Below are positions 1 to 7,805 of a stretch of DNA of 40,379 nt, in pieces; positions within the stretch are counted from its first letter, which is position 1, and each line of letters opens with the position of its first letter. The position numbers and the translations under genes were made by a program. The notes under the pieces were generated by a model that was not told the DNA's origin, ran no database searches, and saw nothing but the letters and a program-made list of their open reading frames with translations. The stretch is from Bacillota bacterium (GTDB taxonomy: Bacteria; Bacillota; Limnochordia; Limnochordales; ZCTH02-B6). Location of the stretch: NCBI GenBank assembly GCA_017578085.1, contig PKQR01000005.1, forward strand, positions 1 to 40,379. The letters run 5' to 3'.

Positions 1-131
1 AAGAGCGCATGGGGCTGGGTTTCACCTTCATGGAGGAGTACATGGACCGGGTGGAGGTGGAGTCCACACCTGGCGCCGGCACCCGGGTCACCCTGCGCAA
101 GCGGCCCGCCGCGGCGCGGGTCGCCGGTTGA
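1..131 (+). CDS. spoIIAB: Anti-sigma F factor SpoIIAB, C-terminal fragment
   Basis: Only the last 42 codons are in the window, read from position 3 to a TGA at 129-131. The visible tail contains ERMGLGFTFMEEYMD, then VEVESTPGAGTRV, which matches the end of the GHKL (histidine-kinase-like) ATPase fold of SpoIIAB: the G-x-G-F-x-x-M-E segment and the P-G-x-G-T lid. SpoIIAB binds and phosphorylates the anti-anti-sigma factor SpoIIAA and holds sigma F inactive until septation in sporulation. Its place directly before a sigF-like gene is the classic spoIIA order and supports the call. The fragment alone could be another anti-sigma kinase such as RsbW; the neighbour makes SpoIIAB much more likely. 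Confidence 0.85.
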   Translation, partial: ERMGLGFTFMEEYMDRVEVESTPGAGTRVTLRKRPAAARVAG

Positions 132-146
132 GGGAGGCGCGCGGCG

Positions 147-926
147 GTGGATGCGGCGCCGATCCAGCCGGGCGAAGCGGATGTGGACCGGCCAGCTGAA
201 GGCGTGTTGTCGCCTGAGGAAACCCGAGCGCTCTTGGCCCGGGCCCGGGCGGGTGACCGGGAGGCCCGCGACCGCCTCGTACGGGCCAACTTGCGCCTCG
301 TCGCCAGCGTCGCCGCCCGTTTTGCCGGCCGGGGGGTCGAGTACGAGGACCTCTTCCAGGTGGGCTGTGTGGGCCTGATAAAGGCCATCGACCGCTTTAA
401 TGTCTCCTTCGATGTCCGCTTTTCCACCTACGCGGTACCTGTCATCATGGGTGAAATCCGCCAGTTCCTGCGCAGCGAGCACCCCGTGCGCCTCGGCCGC
501 AGCCTGCACGAGCTGGCGGCGCGGGTCGCGGGCTGCCGGGCCGAGTTGGCCCAACGGCTCGGCCGCACGCCGACCGCCCAGGAGATCGCCGCGGAGCTGG
601 CGGTGGCCAAAGAAGATGTGGTCGCGGCGCTGGAGGCTTCCCAACCGGTGCACTCCCTGGACGCGCCGCTTGTTGCCGAAGGCGGCGATGACCTGCGGCT
701 GGGCGACCGGGTCGCCGCACCGTCCGACGGTGAGGCGCTCGTCGAAAACGCGGCCCTCAAAGCGGCCATGGCCCGGCTGGCCGAGTGGGAGAGGCAACTT
801 TTGGCCATGCGTTTCCTGTTGGACTTGCCCCAGACGGAAGTCGCCCGGCGGCTAGGGGTATCCCAGGCGCACGTGTCCCGCACCGAACAGCGCCTGCTGC
901 GATCCTTTAGGGAGTGGCTGGCGTAG
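147..926 (+). CDS. sigF: RNA polymerase sporulation sigma factor SigF
   Basis: This 259-residue sigma-70-family protein directs forespore transcription early in sporulation. Region 2 is visible at about residues 45-115 (RLVASVAARF, then YEDLFQVGCVGLIKAIDRF and FSTYAVPVIMGEIRQFLR). Region 3 lies around 120-165 and the region 4 helix-turn-helix at about 225-258 (QTEVARRLGVSQAHVSR). Length and motifs fit the SigF/SigG/SigB group. The gene is 15 nt downstream of the spoIIAB stop, which selects SigF rather than SigG or SigB. The start is a GTG with an AGGGAGG ribosome site at 131-137, nine bases upstream. It would be co-transcribed with spoIIAB from a promoter left of the window. Confidence 0.93.
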   Translation: MDAAPIQPGEADVDRPAEGVLSPEETRALLARARAGDREARDRLVRANLRLVASVAARFAGRGVEYEDLFQVGCVGLIKAIDRFNVSFDVRFSTYAVPVIMGEIRQFLRSEHPVRLGRSLHELAARVAGCRAELAQRLGRTPTAQEIAAELAVAKEDVVAALEASQPVHSLDAPLVAEGGDDLRLGDRVAAPSDGEALVENAALKAAMARLAEWERQLLAMRFLLDLPQTEVARRLGVSQAHVSRTEQRLLRSFREWLA

Positions 927-1079
927 CCCGCCGCCGTGCAACCAGAAGATCGTCCCGCGGCCTGAATTTGCCGAAAGGGGCCCCCACGCTCCGGTTCGAA
1001 GTCCAACAAAGGTTTCTCCCCCAGTCGTCCATGCAGCAGCCAGCGCGAACTTGAGCGTCGAAGGAGTGGACCCGCCACA

Positions 1080-1631
1080 GTGACTGTCATCCATGGGGAG
1101 AACATCGTACTGCGTCCGATTCGCGAGGAAGACTACCCGCTTCTGGTCAAGTGGGGGCAGGACCCGGAGCTTTCCCGCCTTCTCGAAGGAGACTATCCCC
1201 AGTCGGTGTCCGAATGCCCGGCTTGGCACCGGAAGGTGGTCAGCGATCGGCACCGCCAGCTCTGGGGCATTGAACTGATTGGTGTGGGGCTCATCGGCGA
1301 CCTGGAGCTCGACCACATCGCCTGGCGCAGCGGCGACGCGGAGCTGCGGATTCGCATAGGCGAACGCCAGCACTGGGACCACGGATACGGCACCGAAGCC
1401 GTGACGCTCCTGTTGGCGCATGCCTTCGGGCCCATGAACCTGCAGCGGGTGTACCTGCGGGTTTTCTCCTTTAACGAAAGGGCGATCCGCTGCTACAGCA
1501 AAGCCGGATTCAAGCGGGAAGGTGTGCTCGTGCGGCGCACCGCCGACGGAGAACGGCGGCAAGTGTTTCTCATGCGCATCCTGAGGGATGAATTCCTGCG
1601 CGTCCCACGGCAACGAGCCGCCGCCGGCTGA
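1080..1631 (+). CDS. GNAT-family N-acetyltransferase (RimJ/RimL type)
   Basis: The 183-residue product has the GNAT fold. Strand 1 reads VLRPIREEDYPLLVKW, the acetyl-CoA binding motif A region reads IRIGERQHWDHGYGTEAV at about residues 90-107, and the closing motif reads NERAIRCYSKAGFKREG. This order is typical of RimJ/RimL-like enzymes, which acetylate protein N-termini, amino sugars, polyamines or antibiotics. The substrate cannot be read from the sequence. The start is a GTG preceded by AAGGAGTGG. The gene is 153 nt after sigF and is followed by a clear terminator, so it is probably an independent unit or the end of the spoIIA transcript; nothing links it functionally to sporulation. Confidence 0.85.
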   Translation: MTVIHGENIVLRPIREEDYPLLVKWGQDPELSRLLEGDYPQSVSECPAWHRKVVSDRHRQLWGIELIGVGLIGDLELDHIAWRSGDAELRIRIGERQHWDHGYGTEAVTLLLAHAFGPMNLQRVYLRVFSFNERAIRCYSKAGFKREGVLVRRTADGERRQVFLMRILRDEFLRVPRQRAAAG

Positions 1632-1728
1632 CGAACCGGGCGCGGCATCGCCCGCGCACGAATTACTTTCCCGAATCTCGTCCTCAATTTTTCCCCCAGT
1701 GTCAGACGATACCGGGTGTTGTGCCTTC

Positions 1729-1767
1729 AGCGCCTGCTTTTCGGCACCGGGAGCGGGCGCTTTTTTT
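1729..1767 (+). terminator. Intrinsic terminator after the GNAT gene
   Basis: A 10-bp stem with one G-T pair (arms 1729-1738 and 1752-1761) encloses a 13-nt loop and runs directly into seven T residues at 1761-1767. It separates the GNAT gene from the envelope operon. Confidence 0.85.
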
Positions 1768-1810
1768 CTCGTCTAGGCGCGCAAGGATTAGTTGGGGCCG
1801 CGTAGAAGTT

Positions 1811-1849
1811 TTGGACGAACTGTGCAGGAAATGGTAACTTCGCATTTCC
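1811..1849 (+). promoter_or_regulatory. Candidate promoter with overlapping dyad upstream of exbB
   Basis: TTGGAC at 1811-1816 and TAACTT at 1835-1840 are 18 bp apart, and the -10 is preceded by TGG, giving an extended -10. A perfect 7-bp inverted repeat (GGAAATG 1827-1833, CATTTCC 1843-1849) straddles the -10 hexamer. That is the position expected of a repressor operator. The promoter call is moderate because both hexamers deviate from consensus; the operator role is inference. Confidence 0.5.
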
Positions 1850-1872
1850 CCTGGCCGTGGAGGGAGACGCGT

Positions 1873-2487
1873 ATGCTCGACGTGCTCGTCAAAGGCGGTC
1901 CAGTGATGATCCCCCTGCTGTTCTGTTCGGTGCTGGCCGTGGCGGTGGCCCTGGAACGGCTCTGGTACCTGTACAGCACACGGGGCGATTCGGAGGACCT
2001 GATGGACGAGGTGAAACTCGCCCTCAGCCAGGGCAAGCTGCTGGAAGCCGTCCAGATCGCCAAGCGGTCCCGCAGCCAGGTCGCGGCGCTGATCGCAACG
2101 GGCATTGCCTATTCGGACCGGCCCCGGGAGGAGCTGAAGGAGCTCCTGGACGAAGTGGGCCGGGACGAAGTGTACAAGATGGAGCGGCGGCTGGTGGTCC
2201 TGGACCTCGTGGCCACGGTTTCGCCCCTGTTGGGCCTCCTTGGGACTGTTACCGGCATCATCCGTACCTTCAACGTCATCGGGGCCCTGCAGGGACTCGG
2301 CTCTCCCCAGGACCTCAGCCTCGGCATCGCGGAGGCGCTGATCACGACCGCAGCGGGGTTGATTATCGCCATCCCGACCGTGGCCGTGTACCAGTGGATT
2401 AGCAGCATCATTGACCGGCGTGTCGCGGAGATGAATCGCCGCAGCGCCGAACTCCTGGAAGCTCTGGCCGCCCTGCGAGGTGAGTGA
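1873..2487 (+). CDS. exbB: ExbB/TolQ/MotA-family proton channel subunit
   Basis: The 204-residue protein has the ExbB layout. TM1 lies at about residues 10-26, followed by a cytoplasmic region. Two further membrane segments contain SPLLGLLGTVTGIIRTF and GIAEALITTAAGLIIAIPT, the two most conserved blocks of the MotA/TolQ/ExbB family. With ExbD it forms the inner-membrane motor that converts proton flow into movement of TonB. I chose the ATG at 1873 because GGAGGGA (1859-1865) lies eight bases upstream; an in-frame extension to 1792 adds residues that do not look membrane-like and would run through the candidate promoter. TolQ is the alternative name, but the adjacent TonB-type gene favours ExbB. 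Confidence 0.92.
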   Translation: MLDVLVKGGPVMIPLLFCSVLAVAVALERLWYLYSTRGDSEDLMDEVKLALSQGKLLEAVQIAKRSRSQVAALIATGIAYSDRPREELKELLDEVGRDEVYKMERRLVVLDLVATVSPLLGLLGTVTGIIRTFNVIGALQGLGSPQDLSLGIAEALITTAAGLIIAIPTVAVYQWISSIIDRRVAEMNRRSAELLEALAALRGE

Positions 2488-2488
2488 C

Positions 2489-2893
2489 GTGGCCATCGAG
2501 CGGCAGCGCCGGCGTGGGCCCACGATCAACATCGTGCCCCTGATCGACGTCATGTTCTTCCTCGTCCTGTTCTTTGTCGTGTTCACCACTTTTCGCACCG
2601 ATCCGGTGGGCATACGCGTCGATCTGCCCCGCGCGGCGACAGGCACGGTGACCGAGCAGTCGGAGCTGCGCATCACGGTCACGCAGCAGGGGGCCATGTT
2701 CATCAACGGTCAGGCGGCTTCGGTGGAACAGGTGCGGGCGCGGGTGCGGGAGGCTGTCGCGCGCCGGCCTGATACCCTGATCATCGTATCGGCAGACCGG
2801 CGTGTCGCCTATGACTACGTGATACGGGCCATGGACGCAGCCCGGCAAGGCGGCGGCTACCGGATCGCCCTCAGCGTCGAACCCCAAAGGTGA
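2489..2893 (+). CDS. exbD: ExbD/TolR-family biopolymer transport protein
   Basis: The 134-residue protein has a basic N-terminus and one membrane helix beginning INIVPLIDVMFFLVLFFVV. Asp20 is the conserved proton-carrying aspartate of ExbD/TolR. A periplasmic domain of about 90 residues follows (ELRITVTQQGAMFINGQ, then DTLIIVSADRRVAYDYV). It pairs with ExbB as the stator/motor of the Ton system. I prefer the GTG at 2489, since GAGGTGA at 2477-2483 precedes it by five bases. A GTG at 2480 would add three residues and overlap exbB by eight bases. Either way the two genes touch, which implies translational coupling. Confidence 0.92.
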   Translation: MAIERQRRRGPTINIVPLIDVMFFLVLFFVVFTTFRTDPVGIRVDLPRAATGTVTEQSELRITVTQQGAMFINGQAASVEQVRARVREAVARRPDTLIIVSADRRVAYDYVIRAMDAARQGGGYRIALSVEPQR

Positions 2894-2979
2894 TAGCGTT
2901 TCTCATCGCGGTGGGGAGCCGGGGCAGCCCGGCGCGAGGCGCAGCGTCCAAATGAGGGCCCCCGCGGCCGGCGAGGCAG

Positions 2980-4143
2980 GTGAACAGGTTGTTCGCGGAC
3001 GAGCGGGAAGACGAAGCGACACTGCACTGGTTCCTCATCATCTCGGTGCTGGTGCACGCCTTGTTGATCTGGCTGTGGCCGCAATGGCAGGCCATGATGG
3101 TGACAGGCGTAGGGCTTGACACCGGCGGGGTCATCGAGATCGTGACGTTGCCGGGCCAGCCTTCCATCCAGCCACAGCCGCCGCGCCCGGGACAACCCGT
3201 GCCCGCCGCGGCTTCAGAGCGCCCGCGGCCGCAGCAGCAGGAGCCCGCAGCACAGCAGCAACAACAGCAACAACAGCAGCAACAGCAGCAACAGCAGCCG
3301 CGGCAAACGCCCGCCCGCGAGCCGGAACCGGTGGTCCGTCCCGCGGAGCAGCGGGTGGAGCCGGTGACGCCGTCCCAGCCGCAGGTGCAGCCGCGTCCCC
3401 AGCCGCAGCCTGAACCGCAACCGCAGCCCCAGCCGCGTCCCCAGCCTCAGCCGGAGCCGGAACCGGTCAGGCCCGAGCCTCCTCCGGACCCGCAGCCCGA
3501 GCCGTCGCCGGAGCCGGCCCCGAAACCTGAGCCCGAACGAAGCGTCGGCGAGGACATCCTTGTCAGCGAGCGGGGGCAAGCCGAGATCGCGGCCACGCGG
3601 CAACCCGAGACGCCCACGGCGCGGCCGGTGCAGCCGCAGCCTCGGCCTCAGCCCGTGCCCCAACCTGAGGCACGGCCGCAGCCGGAGCCAGAGCCAGAGC
3701 CTGAGCCTGAGCCTATGCCGGCGCCTGTAGGTCCTGCCCCATCGCAGCCGTCCGAGGACGGCGAGGCTGAGGTGGAGCAGGGAGACCCGCGGGATACCGA
3801 GCCGGACGGCGCACCAGAGGCAGCCCCGTCGCTGGCCACTTTCGCCACCCGTTTCGGGTTGGGCAGCACCAAGTCGCTGGAAAACGTGCCGCCTGAGGAG
3901 AGGTTGAGCGACCTCGTCATCGAAGTGGCGGTCGACCGCGAGGGCCGGGTGGTCGCATACAACATCGTCAGCTCGTCCGGACGGCCGGAAGTGGACCTGG
4001 AGATGGCGGGCTTGATGATGCGGTGGCAGTTCGCGCCTTACGAGCGGGACTACGTAGAGATCTGGCGGATCACCTTCACGCATACGGTCGTCGGGGGTGT
4101 CACCACGCCCGTGCCACGGCCGGAGTTTGTGGGACGGCGGTAG
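2980..4143 (+). CDS. tonB: TonB-like energy transducer with long Gln/Pro-rich linker
   Basis: The 387-residue protein has one N-terminal membrane helix (about residues 16-33). It contains S22-x-x-x-H26, the Ser/His spacing that is functionally conserved in TonB helices. A linker of roughly 230 residues follows, built from Pro, Gln, Glu and Arg with a run of 15 Gln and many PQP, PEP and PRP units. The C-terminal domain at about residues 290-375 has LVIEVAVDREGRVV, then SSSGRPEVDLEMAGLMMRWQF, typical of TonB_C. TonB spans the periplasm and transmits ExbBD energy to outer-membrane receptors. The linker is much longer than in enterobacterial TonB (about 240 residues in total). The GTG start at 2980 has GAGGCAGG just upstream; a TTG three codons in is an alternative. 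Confidence 0.88.
   Translation: MNRLFADEREDEATLHWFLIISVLVHALLIWLWPQWQAMMVTGVGLDTGGVIEIVTLPGQPSIQPQPPRPGQPVPAAASERPRPQQQEPAAQQQQQQQQQQQQQQQPRQTPAREPEPVVRPAEQRVEPVTPSQPQVQPRPQPQPEPQPQPQPRPQPQPEPEPVRPEPPPDPQPEPSPEPAPKPEPERSVGEDILVSERGQAEIAATRQPETPTARPVQPQPRPQPVPQPEARPQPEPEPEPEPEPMPAPVGPAPSQPSEDGEAEVEQGDPRDTEPDGAPEAAPSLATFATRFGLGSTKSLENVPPEERLSDLVIEVAVDREGRVVAYNIVSSSGRPEVDLEMAGLMMRWQFAPYERDYVEIWRITFTHTVVGGVTTPVPRPEFVGRR
3253..3297 (+). repeat. CAG/CAA repeat coding for 15 glutamines
   Basis: Fifteen consecutive glutamine codons, a mixture of CAG and CAA, lie inside the tonB linker. The irregular mixture makes slippage less likely than in a pure CAG run, but length variation between strains would still be expected. 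Confidence 0.9.
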
Positions 4144-4183
4144 CGGCAGCGCGTCCGTCAGCCAACCCGCGGAGGTGTCCTGT

Positions 4184-6310
4184 TTGCGCAGGTCGCAGCT
4201 GGCTTGGTTGTTGACGCTCTTCATCGTCCTCCTGGGCGCGCAAGGCCAAACCCTGGCGCAGGCGCTCCAGACCCGTACGGGCGACAGCCTCGTCATAGAG
4301 AACGAGTACATCTCCATCATCGTCAACGGCCGAGCGGAAGACACCGGCCGGTTTTCCGTCAACACCACGGGCGGCGACCCAGCGCGGGCGGGCGATGAAC
4401 AAAAGCCGCTAGTGTACGGCACCGAGCGCGCGCCCGGTCCGTGGACGTCGTACACGACCGTGCGCATTGACGGGCGCGACTACGTGTTCGGCGGCCCGAC
4501 GGGCAAGCGGGCCGGCCGGACCGGGCTGTACGGGGAAATGGTGCGGGCGCCCTACATCCACGAAGGCCGGGAGATCCGGGCAGTCTGGCGCATGGAGGAC
4601 ATTGTCGTGACCCAGATCCTCGGCTTCGCGGCGGGCATCACCACCGGCCAGATGGATACGGCGAGGATTGAGTACGTGATCACCAATGAGGGTAGCCGGA
4701 CGCGCAACGTGGGCCTGCGCATTATGCTCGACACCATGCTGGGCGCCAACGACGGCGCACCGTTCCAAGTGAGCGGCGAGGCGCTGTTAACCGACATGGC
4801 CTTCCGCGGCGAGGCGATTCCCGACTACTTCCAGGCGTTCGACTCGCTGGCCAACCCTCAGGTCGTGTCCCAGGGTACCTTGCGGGCGCTGGACACGACG
4901 GTCCCGGACGCCGTTTACTTCTCCAACTGGGGCAGCCTCGCGGACGGCACCTGGGACTTTGACTTCGTCCCAGGCCGCGACTTTACCCGGGCGGGCGAAG
5001 AGTTTGTGCTGGACAGCGCCGTGGCCTTGTACTGGGACCCGCGCCCGCTGGCACCGGGCGAGTCGCGCCGCTACATTACTTACTACGGGCTTGGCGGCAT
5101 CACCATCGCACCGGGCCATCTGTCCTTGGGCGTAACGTCGCCGCAGCGGATCGAAGGCAGCCACACGGACCCGGTCGTGTTCGAGATCCGTGCCTACGTG
5201 GAAAACACGGGCGAATGGATCGCCCGCGACACGGTCGTCCGGCTGGAGAACCTGGCGCCCTTGCAGCTGGTGCAGGGACAGGCCTCGGTCGCCTTGGGCG
5301 ACTTGGCCCCGCGGCAGTCGCGGCAGGTCGTCTGGCGGGTGGCCGCCCCGCCCGGCAGTGCCGGCGACTTTGTCTACCGGGTGTCCGTCACGTCCAGCAA
5401 CGCGGAACCCAACCGGGTCGACCGCCAGGTGACCATCATCGCGCCGGCCTACTTGAGTGCGACGATGGGTGGCGTGGATCAGCTGCGGGTGGTGGACGGT
5501 CGCTGGGCGCCGGTGCCCTTCGTGGTTACGGCGCAGGTGACCAATTCGGGGCAGCTCGAGGCGCAGGCGGTGGAAGCCGAGATCCGCATGCCGATCGGCC
5601 TGGCCGTAGCCAAAGGCGACGACCCCTTGCGGCGATTGGGTGCCATTCGCCCAGGGGAGACGGTGACGGTGGAGTGGCACCTGATCCCGACGGGCGCGGT
5701 GGGCAACTTGCCAGTCTCGCTGCAATTGCGGGCTGACGCCGCCCGGATTGACCCGCGTTTGCCGACGCACTTCGTGAGCGTCCCGCGGCTCGATGGGGCC
5801 CTGCGCGTCGCCGTGTTTGACGAACAGGGAGGTTCCCGCAACACCTTTGCGGTGGGCGAGCTTTTCCACGTGGAGGTGCTGGCCCACTCGGTCCGGGAGC
5901 TGTACGGCGTGGCCTTCGAGCTGCACTTCGACCCCAGGGTGCTCCAGGTGCTCGGCGGTCGGCTCGGCGTGGGACCGGGGCGGGCGTTTGTGAAGAACGA
6001 TCCGGTGACCGGTGAGGAGCAGCTGCTCAACTGGGTGCGTCCGGTGTTTGTGGACAACCGGGCAGGCGTCGTGCGCGTCATCGCCAGCCGGGCGCCGGAA
6101 GGCCCCTTGACATGGCTGAGCGACTCTTTGGCCACTATCCGCTTCCGGGCGGTGGGCCCCGGGCAGGCACGGCTGCGGTTCGTGCTGGTCCCGGACAACC
6201 CGTTCCTCAGCCCGGACGCTCAGCGCGCCTATATTGCAGACGGGTCGGGCAACGCCGTTGACGTTATGACGGAGGACACCGTAATCACCGTGCGGGTCGG
6301 GGAGCCGTAA
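4184..6310 (+). CDS. Secreted multidomain beta-sandwich protein with C-terminal cohesin-like domain
   Basis: I do not recognise the full-length 708-residue protein. It begins with a signal peptide (hydrophobic residues about 6-20, cleavage near TLA-QA at 25). About residues 30-300 form an unassigned beta-rich domain containing RFSVNTTGGDP and YTTVRIDGRDYVFGG. Two CARDB/DUF11-like repeats follow at about 305-425 and 425-535 (both with an NTG or NSG turn and a G-x-x-x-x-V-x-W segment). Residues about 540-700 resemble a type-I cohesin fold (ELYGVAFELHFDPRVLQV, then SLATIRFRAVGPGQARL). The start is a TTG at 4184, six bases after GGAGGTG; an upstream in-frame ATG at 4097 lies inside tonB. Position between tonB and the SLH protein suggests a surface or periplasmic job. 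No dockerin-like Ca-binding repeat is visible nearby. Confidence 0.7.
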   Translation: MRRSQLAWLLTLFIVLLGAQGQTLAQALQTRTGDSLVIENEYISIIVNGRAEDTGRFSVNTTGGDPARAGDEQKPLVYGTERAPGPWTSYTTVRIDGRDYVFGGPTGKRAGRTGLYGEMVRAPYIHEGREIRAVWRMEDIVVTQILGFAAGITTGQMDTARIEYVITNEGSRTRNVGLRIMLDTMLGANDGAPFQVSGEALLTDMAFRGEAIPDYFQAFDSLANPQVVSQGTLRALDTTVPDAVYFSNWGSLADGTWDFDFVPGRDFTRAGEEFVLDSAVALYWDPRPLAPGESRRYITYYGLGGITIAPGHLSLGVTSPQRIEGSHTDPVVFEIRAYVENTGEWIARDTVVRLENLAPLQLVQGQASVALGDLAPRQSRQVVWRVAAPPGSAGDFVYRVSVTSSNAEPNRVDRQVTIIAPAYLSATMGGVDQLRVVDGRWAPVPFVVTAQVTNSGQLEAQAVEAEIRMPIGLAVAKGDDPLRRLGAIRPGETVTVEWHLIPTGAVGNLPVSLQLRADAARIDPRLPTHFVSVPRLDGALRVAVFDEQGGSRNTFAVGELFHVEVLAHSVRELYGVAFELHFDPRVLQVLGGRLGVGPGRAFVKNDPVTGEEQLLNWVRPVFVDNRAGVVRVIASRAPEGPLTWLSDSLATIRFRAVGPGQARLRFVLVPDNPFLSPDAQRAYIADGSGNAVDVMTEDTVITVRVGEP

Positions 6311-6419
6311 TCGGTGTGTGGATGCCAAGGCGGCGGCCAAAGGCGTTGCGCCGTCGGGACGGCCGGCAAAGGCGGGCGGCCCGGCGGGGGCGGCCGCCAC
6401 AAGAAAAAGGGGTGAGACC

Positions 6420-7772
6420 ATGGGATGGTTCAAGTTTGTCTATATCGCCTTCCTGGTGATGGCCATCGTCGCCGGCAGCGCCTTTGCCCAGGCGGTGGAC
6501 GTTCCCTCCAACCACTGGGCATACAGGGCTGTCCAAGCGCTGATTGAACGCGGCTACATCGACGTGGGCGCCGACGGCGCCTTCCGGGGCGACCAGCCGG
6601 CGGACCGCTACACGCTGGCGGCCGTCGTCGGCCGGTTGCTAGAGGACATTGAGGCCGGGCGCGTCCGCATCCGGGAAGACAGCGACGCCGCGCTGGTGCG
6701 GCAGCTGGAGCGGGAGTTCCGGGCGGAGCTGGTGCAGTGGCACGCGGACCGCCAGGCGCTGCAGGACGCGTACAACCAGACCCAGCGGGCCGTGGCCGTC
6801 ATTGACGTGCAGCTCAACGACATCTTGGCCCAGCTGGAATGGCTCGAGGGCCTGCTGGCCGAGTTCGAGGAAGCCAACGCCGCAGTCCACCAGGACATCT
6901 ACGCCCAGCTGTCCCAGCGGGCGCAGGAGCTGCAGCTGCGGTTGGACGGGCTGCAGCAGGCTCTCCAAGAGGCCTTGGAGCAGCAGGGTCTAACCCTCGG
7001 CGAGGAGTTTAGCCAGCGCCTGGGCGAGCAGCGCACCGCGCTGGCCCGTGTGGAGGAAGACCTGCGGGCGCTGGAAGCCGACGTGGCCAACCTGCGGGCG
7101 CAGATGGACGAGGAGCTTTACCGGCTGGCCAACCTGGTCAACGAGCAGGCCGCTGCCCTCGCGTGGCGGATCGGGGAACTGGAAACCGCGGTCAATGAGC
7201 GGCTGGACGCACAGGTAACGGGGCTGACCGAGCAGCTGGCCCAGGTGGAGGCGGAATTGGTGGAGCAGCGGCAACTCCTGGAGCAGCAGGGCACTGCGCT
7301 GGTGCAAGCAGACGCCCAGTTCCTACAGGAAATCCAGTCCCTGCGCCAGGATGTGCAGACGCTGCGCCAGCGCACGGACGCCCTCGAGCGTTACGTGCTG
7401 GCCAATGAGGCGGCCATCAATCTCCTGCGCCAGGACCTGGAGGCGGCCCTTGCCCGCGAGCGGGAGGAGCGGGAGGCGCTGCGCCGGGAGGTGGCGGACC
7501 TGCAGACCGCGGTGCGGGAGATACAGGAGCTCCTAGGTACCAGCGAAGAGTACATCGCGACCCTGTTGGACGAGCTGCAGCGGCGCATGGACACCCAGCT
7601 CTCTTCCAGCGTCGCCCGGGAAGCCCTGCTCCGGCGCCAGCTCGCGGAGCTGCAGCAGGAGCTGGACAGCTTCCGCACCCAGCAGGGTGAGGAGATTGGC
7701 TCGCTGCGCAATACGGGCAATCTGGCCGTGGGCGCGGCGGTCCTGGCCATTCTCCTGGGATTGACCAAGTAA
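6420..7772 (+). CDS. SLH-domain coiled-coil stalk protein with C-terminal membrane anchor (Omp-alpha-like)
   Basis: The 450-residue protein has a signal peptide (cleavage near AFA-QA at 23). One S-layer-homology domain follows at about residues 27-75 (DVPSNHWAYRAVQALIERGY, then DRYTLAAVVGRLL). Then comes about 350 residues of heptad-rich helix full of Gln, Glu, Leu and Arg, ending in a short hydrophobic helix at 433-450 (VGAAVLAILLGLTK). SLH domains bind secondary cell-wall polymers. This order, wall-binding head, helical rod and C-terminal membrane helix, is that of Thermotoga Omp-alpha, which spaces the outer membrane from the wall. Negativicute OmpM differs by ending in a beta-barrel, which is absent here. 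The ATG at 6420 follows AAGGGGTGAG and gives the signal peptide; an upstream start at 6318 would bury it. It is the last gene of the envelope block. Confidence 0.75.
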   Translation: MGWFKFVYIAFLVMAIVAGSAFAQAVDVPSNHWAYRAVQALIERGYIDVGADGAFRGDQPADRYTLAAVVGRLLEDIEAGRVRIREDSDAALVRQLEREFRAELVQWHADRQALQDAYNQTQRAVAVIDVQLNDILAQLEWLEGLLAEFEEANAAVHQDIYAQLSQRAQELQLRLDGLQQALQEALEQQGLTLGEEFSQRLGEQRTALARVEEDLRALEADVANLRAQMDEELYRLANLVNEQAAALAWRIGELETAVNERLDAQVTGLTEQLAQVEAELVEQRQLLEQQGTALVQADAQFLQEIQSLRQDVQTLRQRTDALERYVLANEAAINLLRQDLEAALAREREEREALRREVADLQTAVREIQELLGTSEEYIATLLDELQRRMDTQLSSSVAREALLRRQLAELQQELDSFRTQQGEEIGSLRNTGNLAVGAAVLAILLGLTK

Positions 7773-7805
7773 GCGGAGAGGCCGGGCGAAATCCCGCAGC
7801 GGACG

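Noticed and set aside
3226..3760. Repeat-rich DNA as a CRISPR or minisatellite array
   Set aside because: The repeats are codon-level Gln/Pro/Glu repeats in frame with tonB, with no spacers or fixed unit length.
3214..4467. 417-codon minus-strand open frame opposite tonB
   Set aside because: Its Leu/Arg-rich composition is the mirror of the Gln/Pro repeats. It has no motif or ribosome site, and the plus strand is clearly tonB.
4787..6433. 548-codon minus-strand open frame opposite the secreted protein
   Set aside because: High G+C keeps antisense frames open. The product is His/Arg/Pro-rich without any domain, while the plus strand has a signal peptide and ordered domains.
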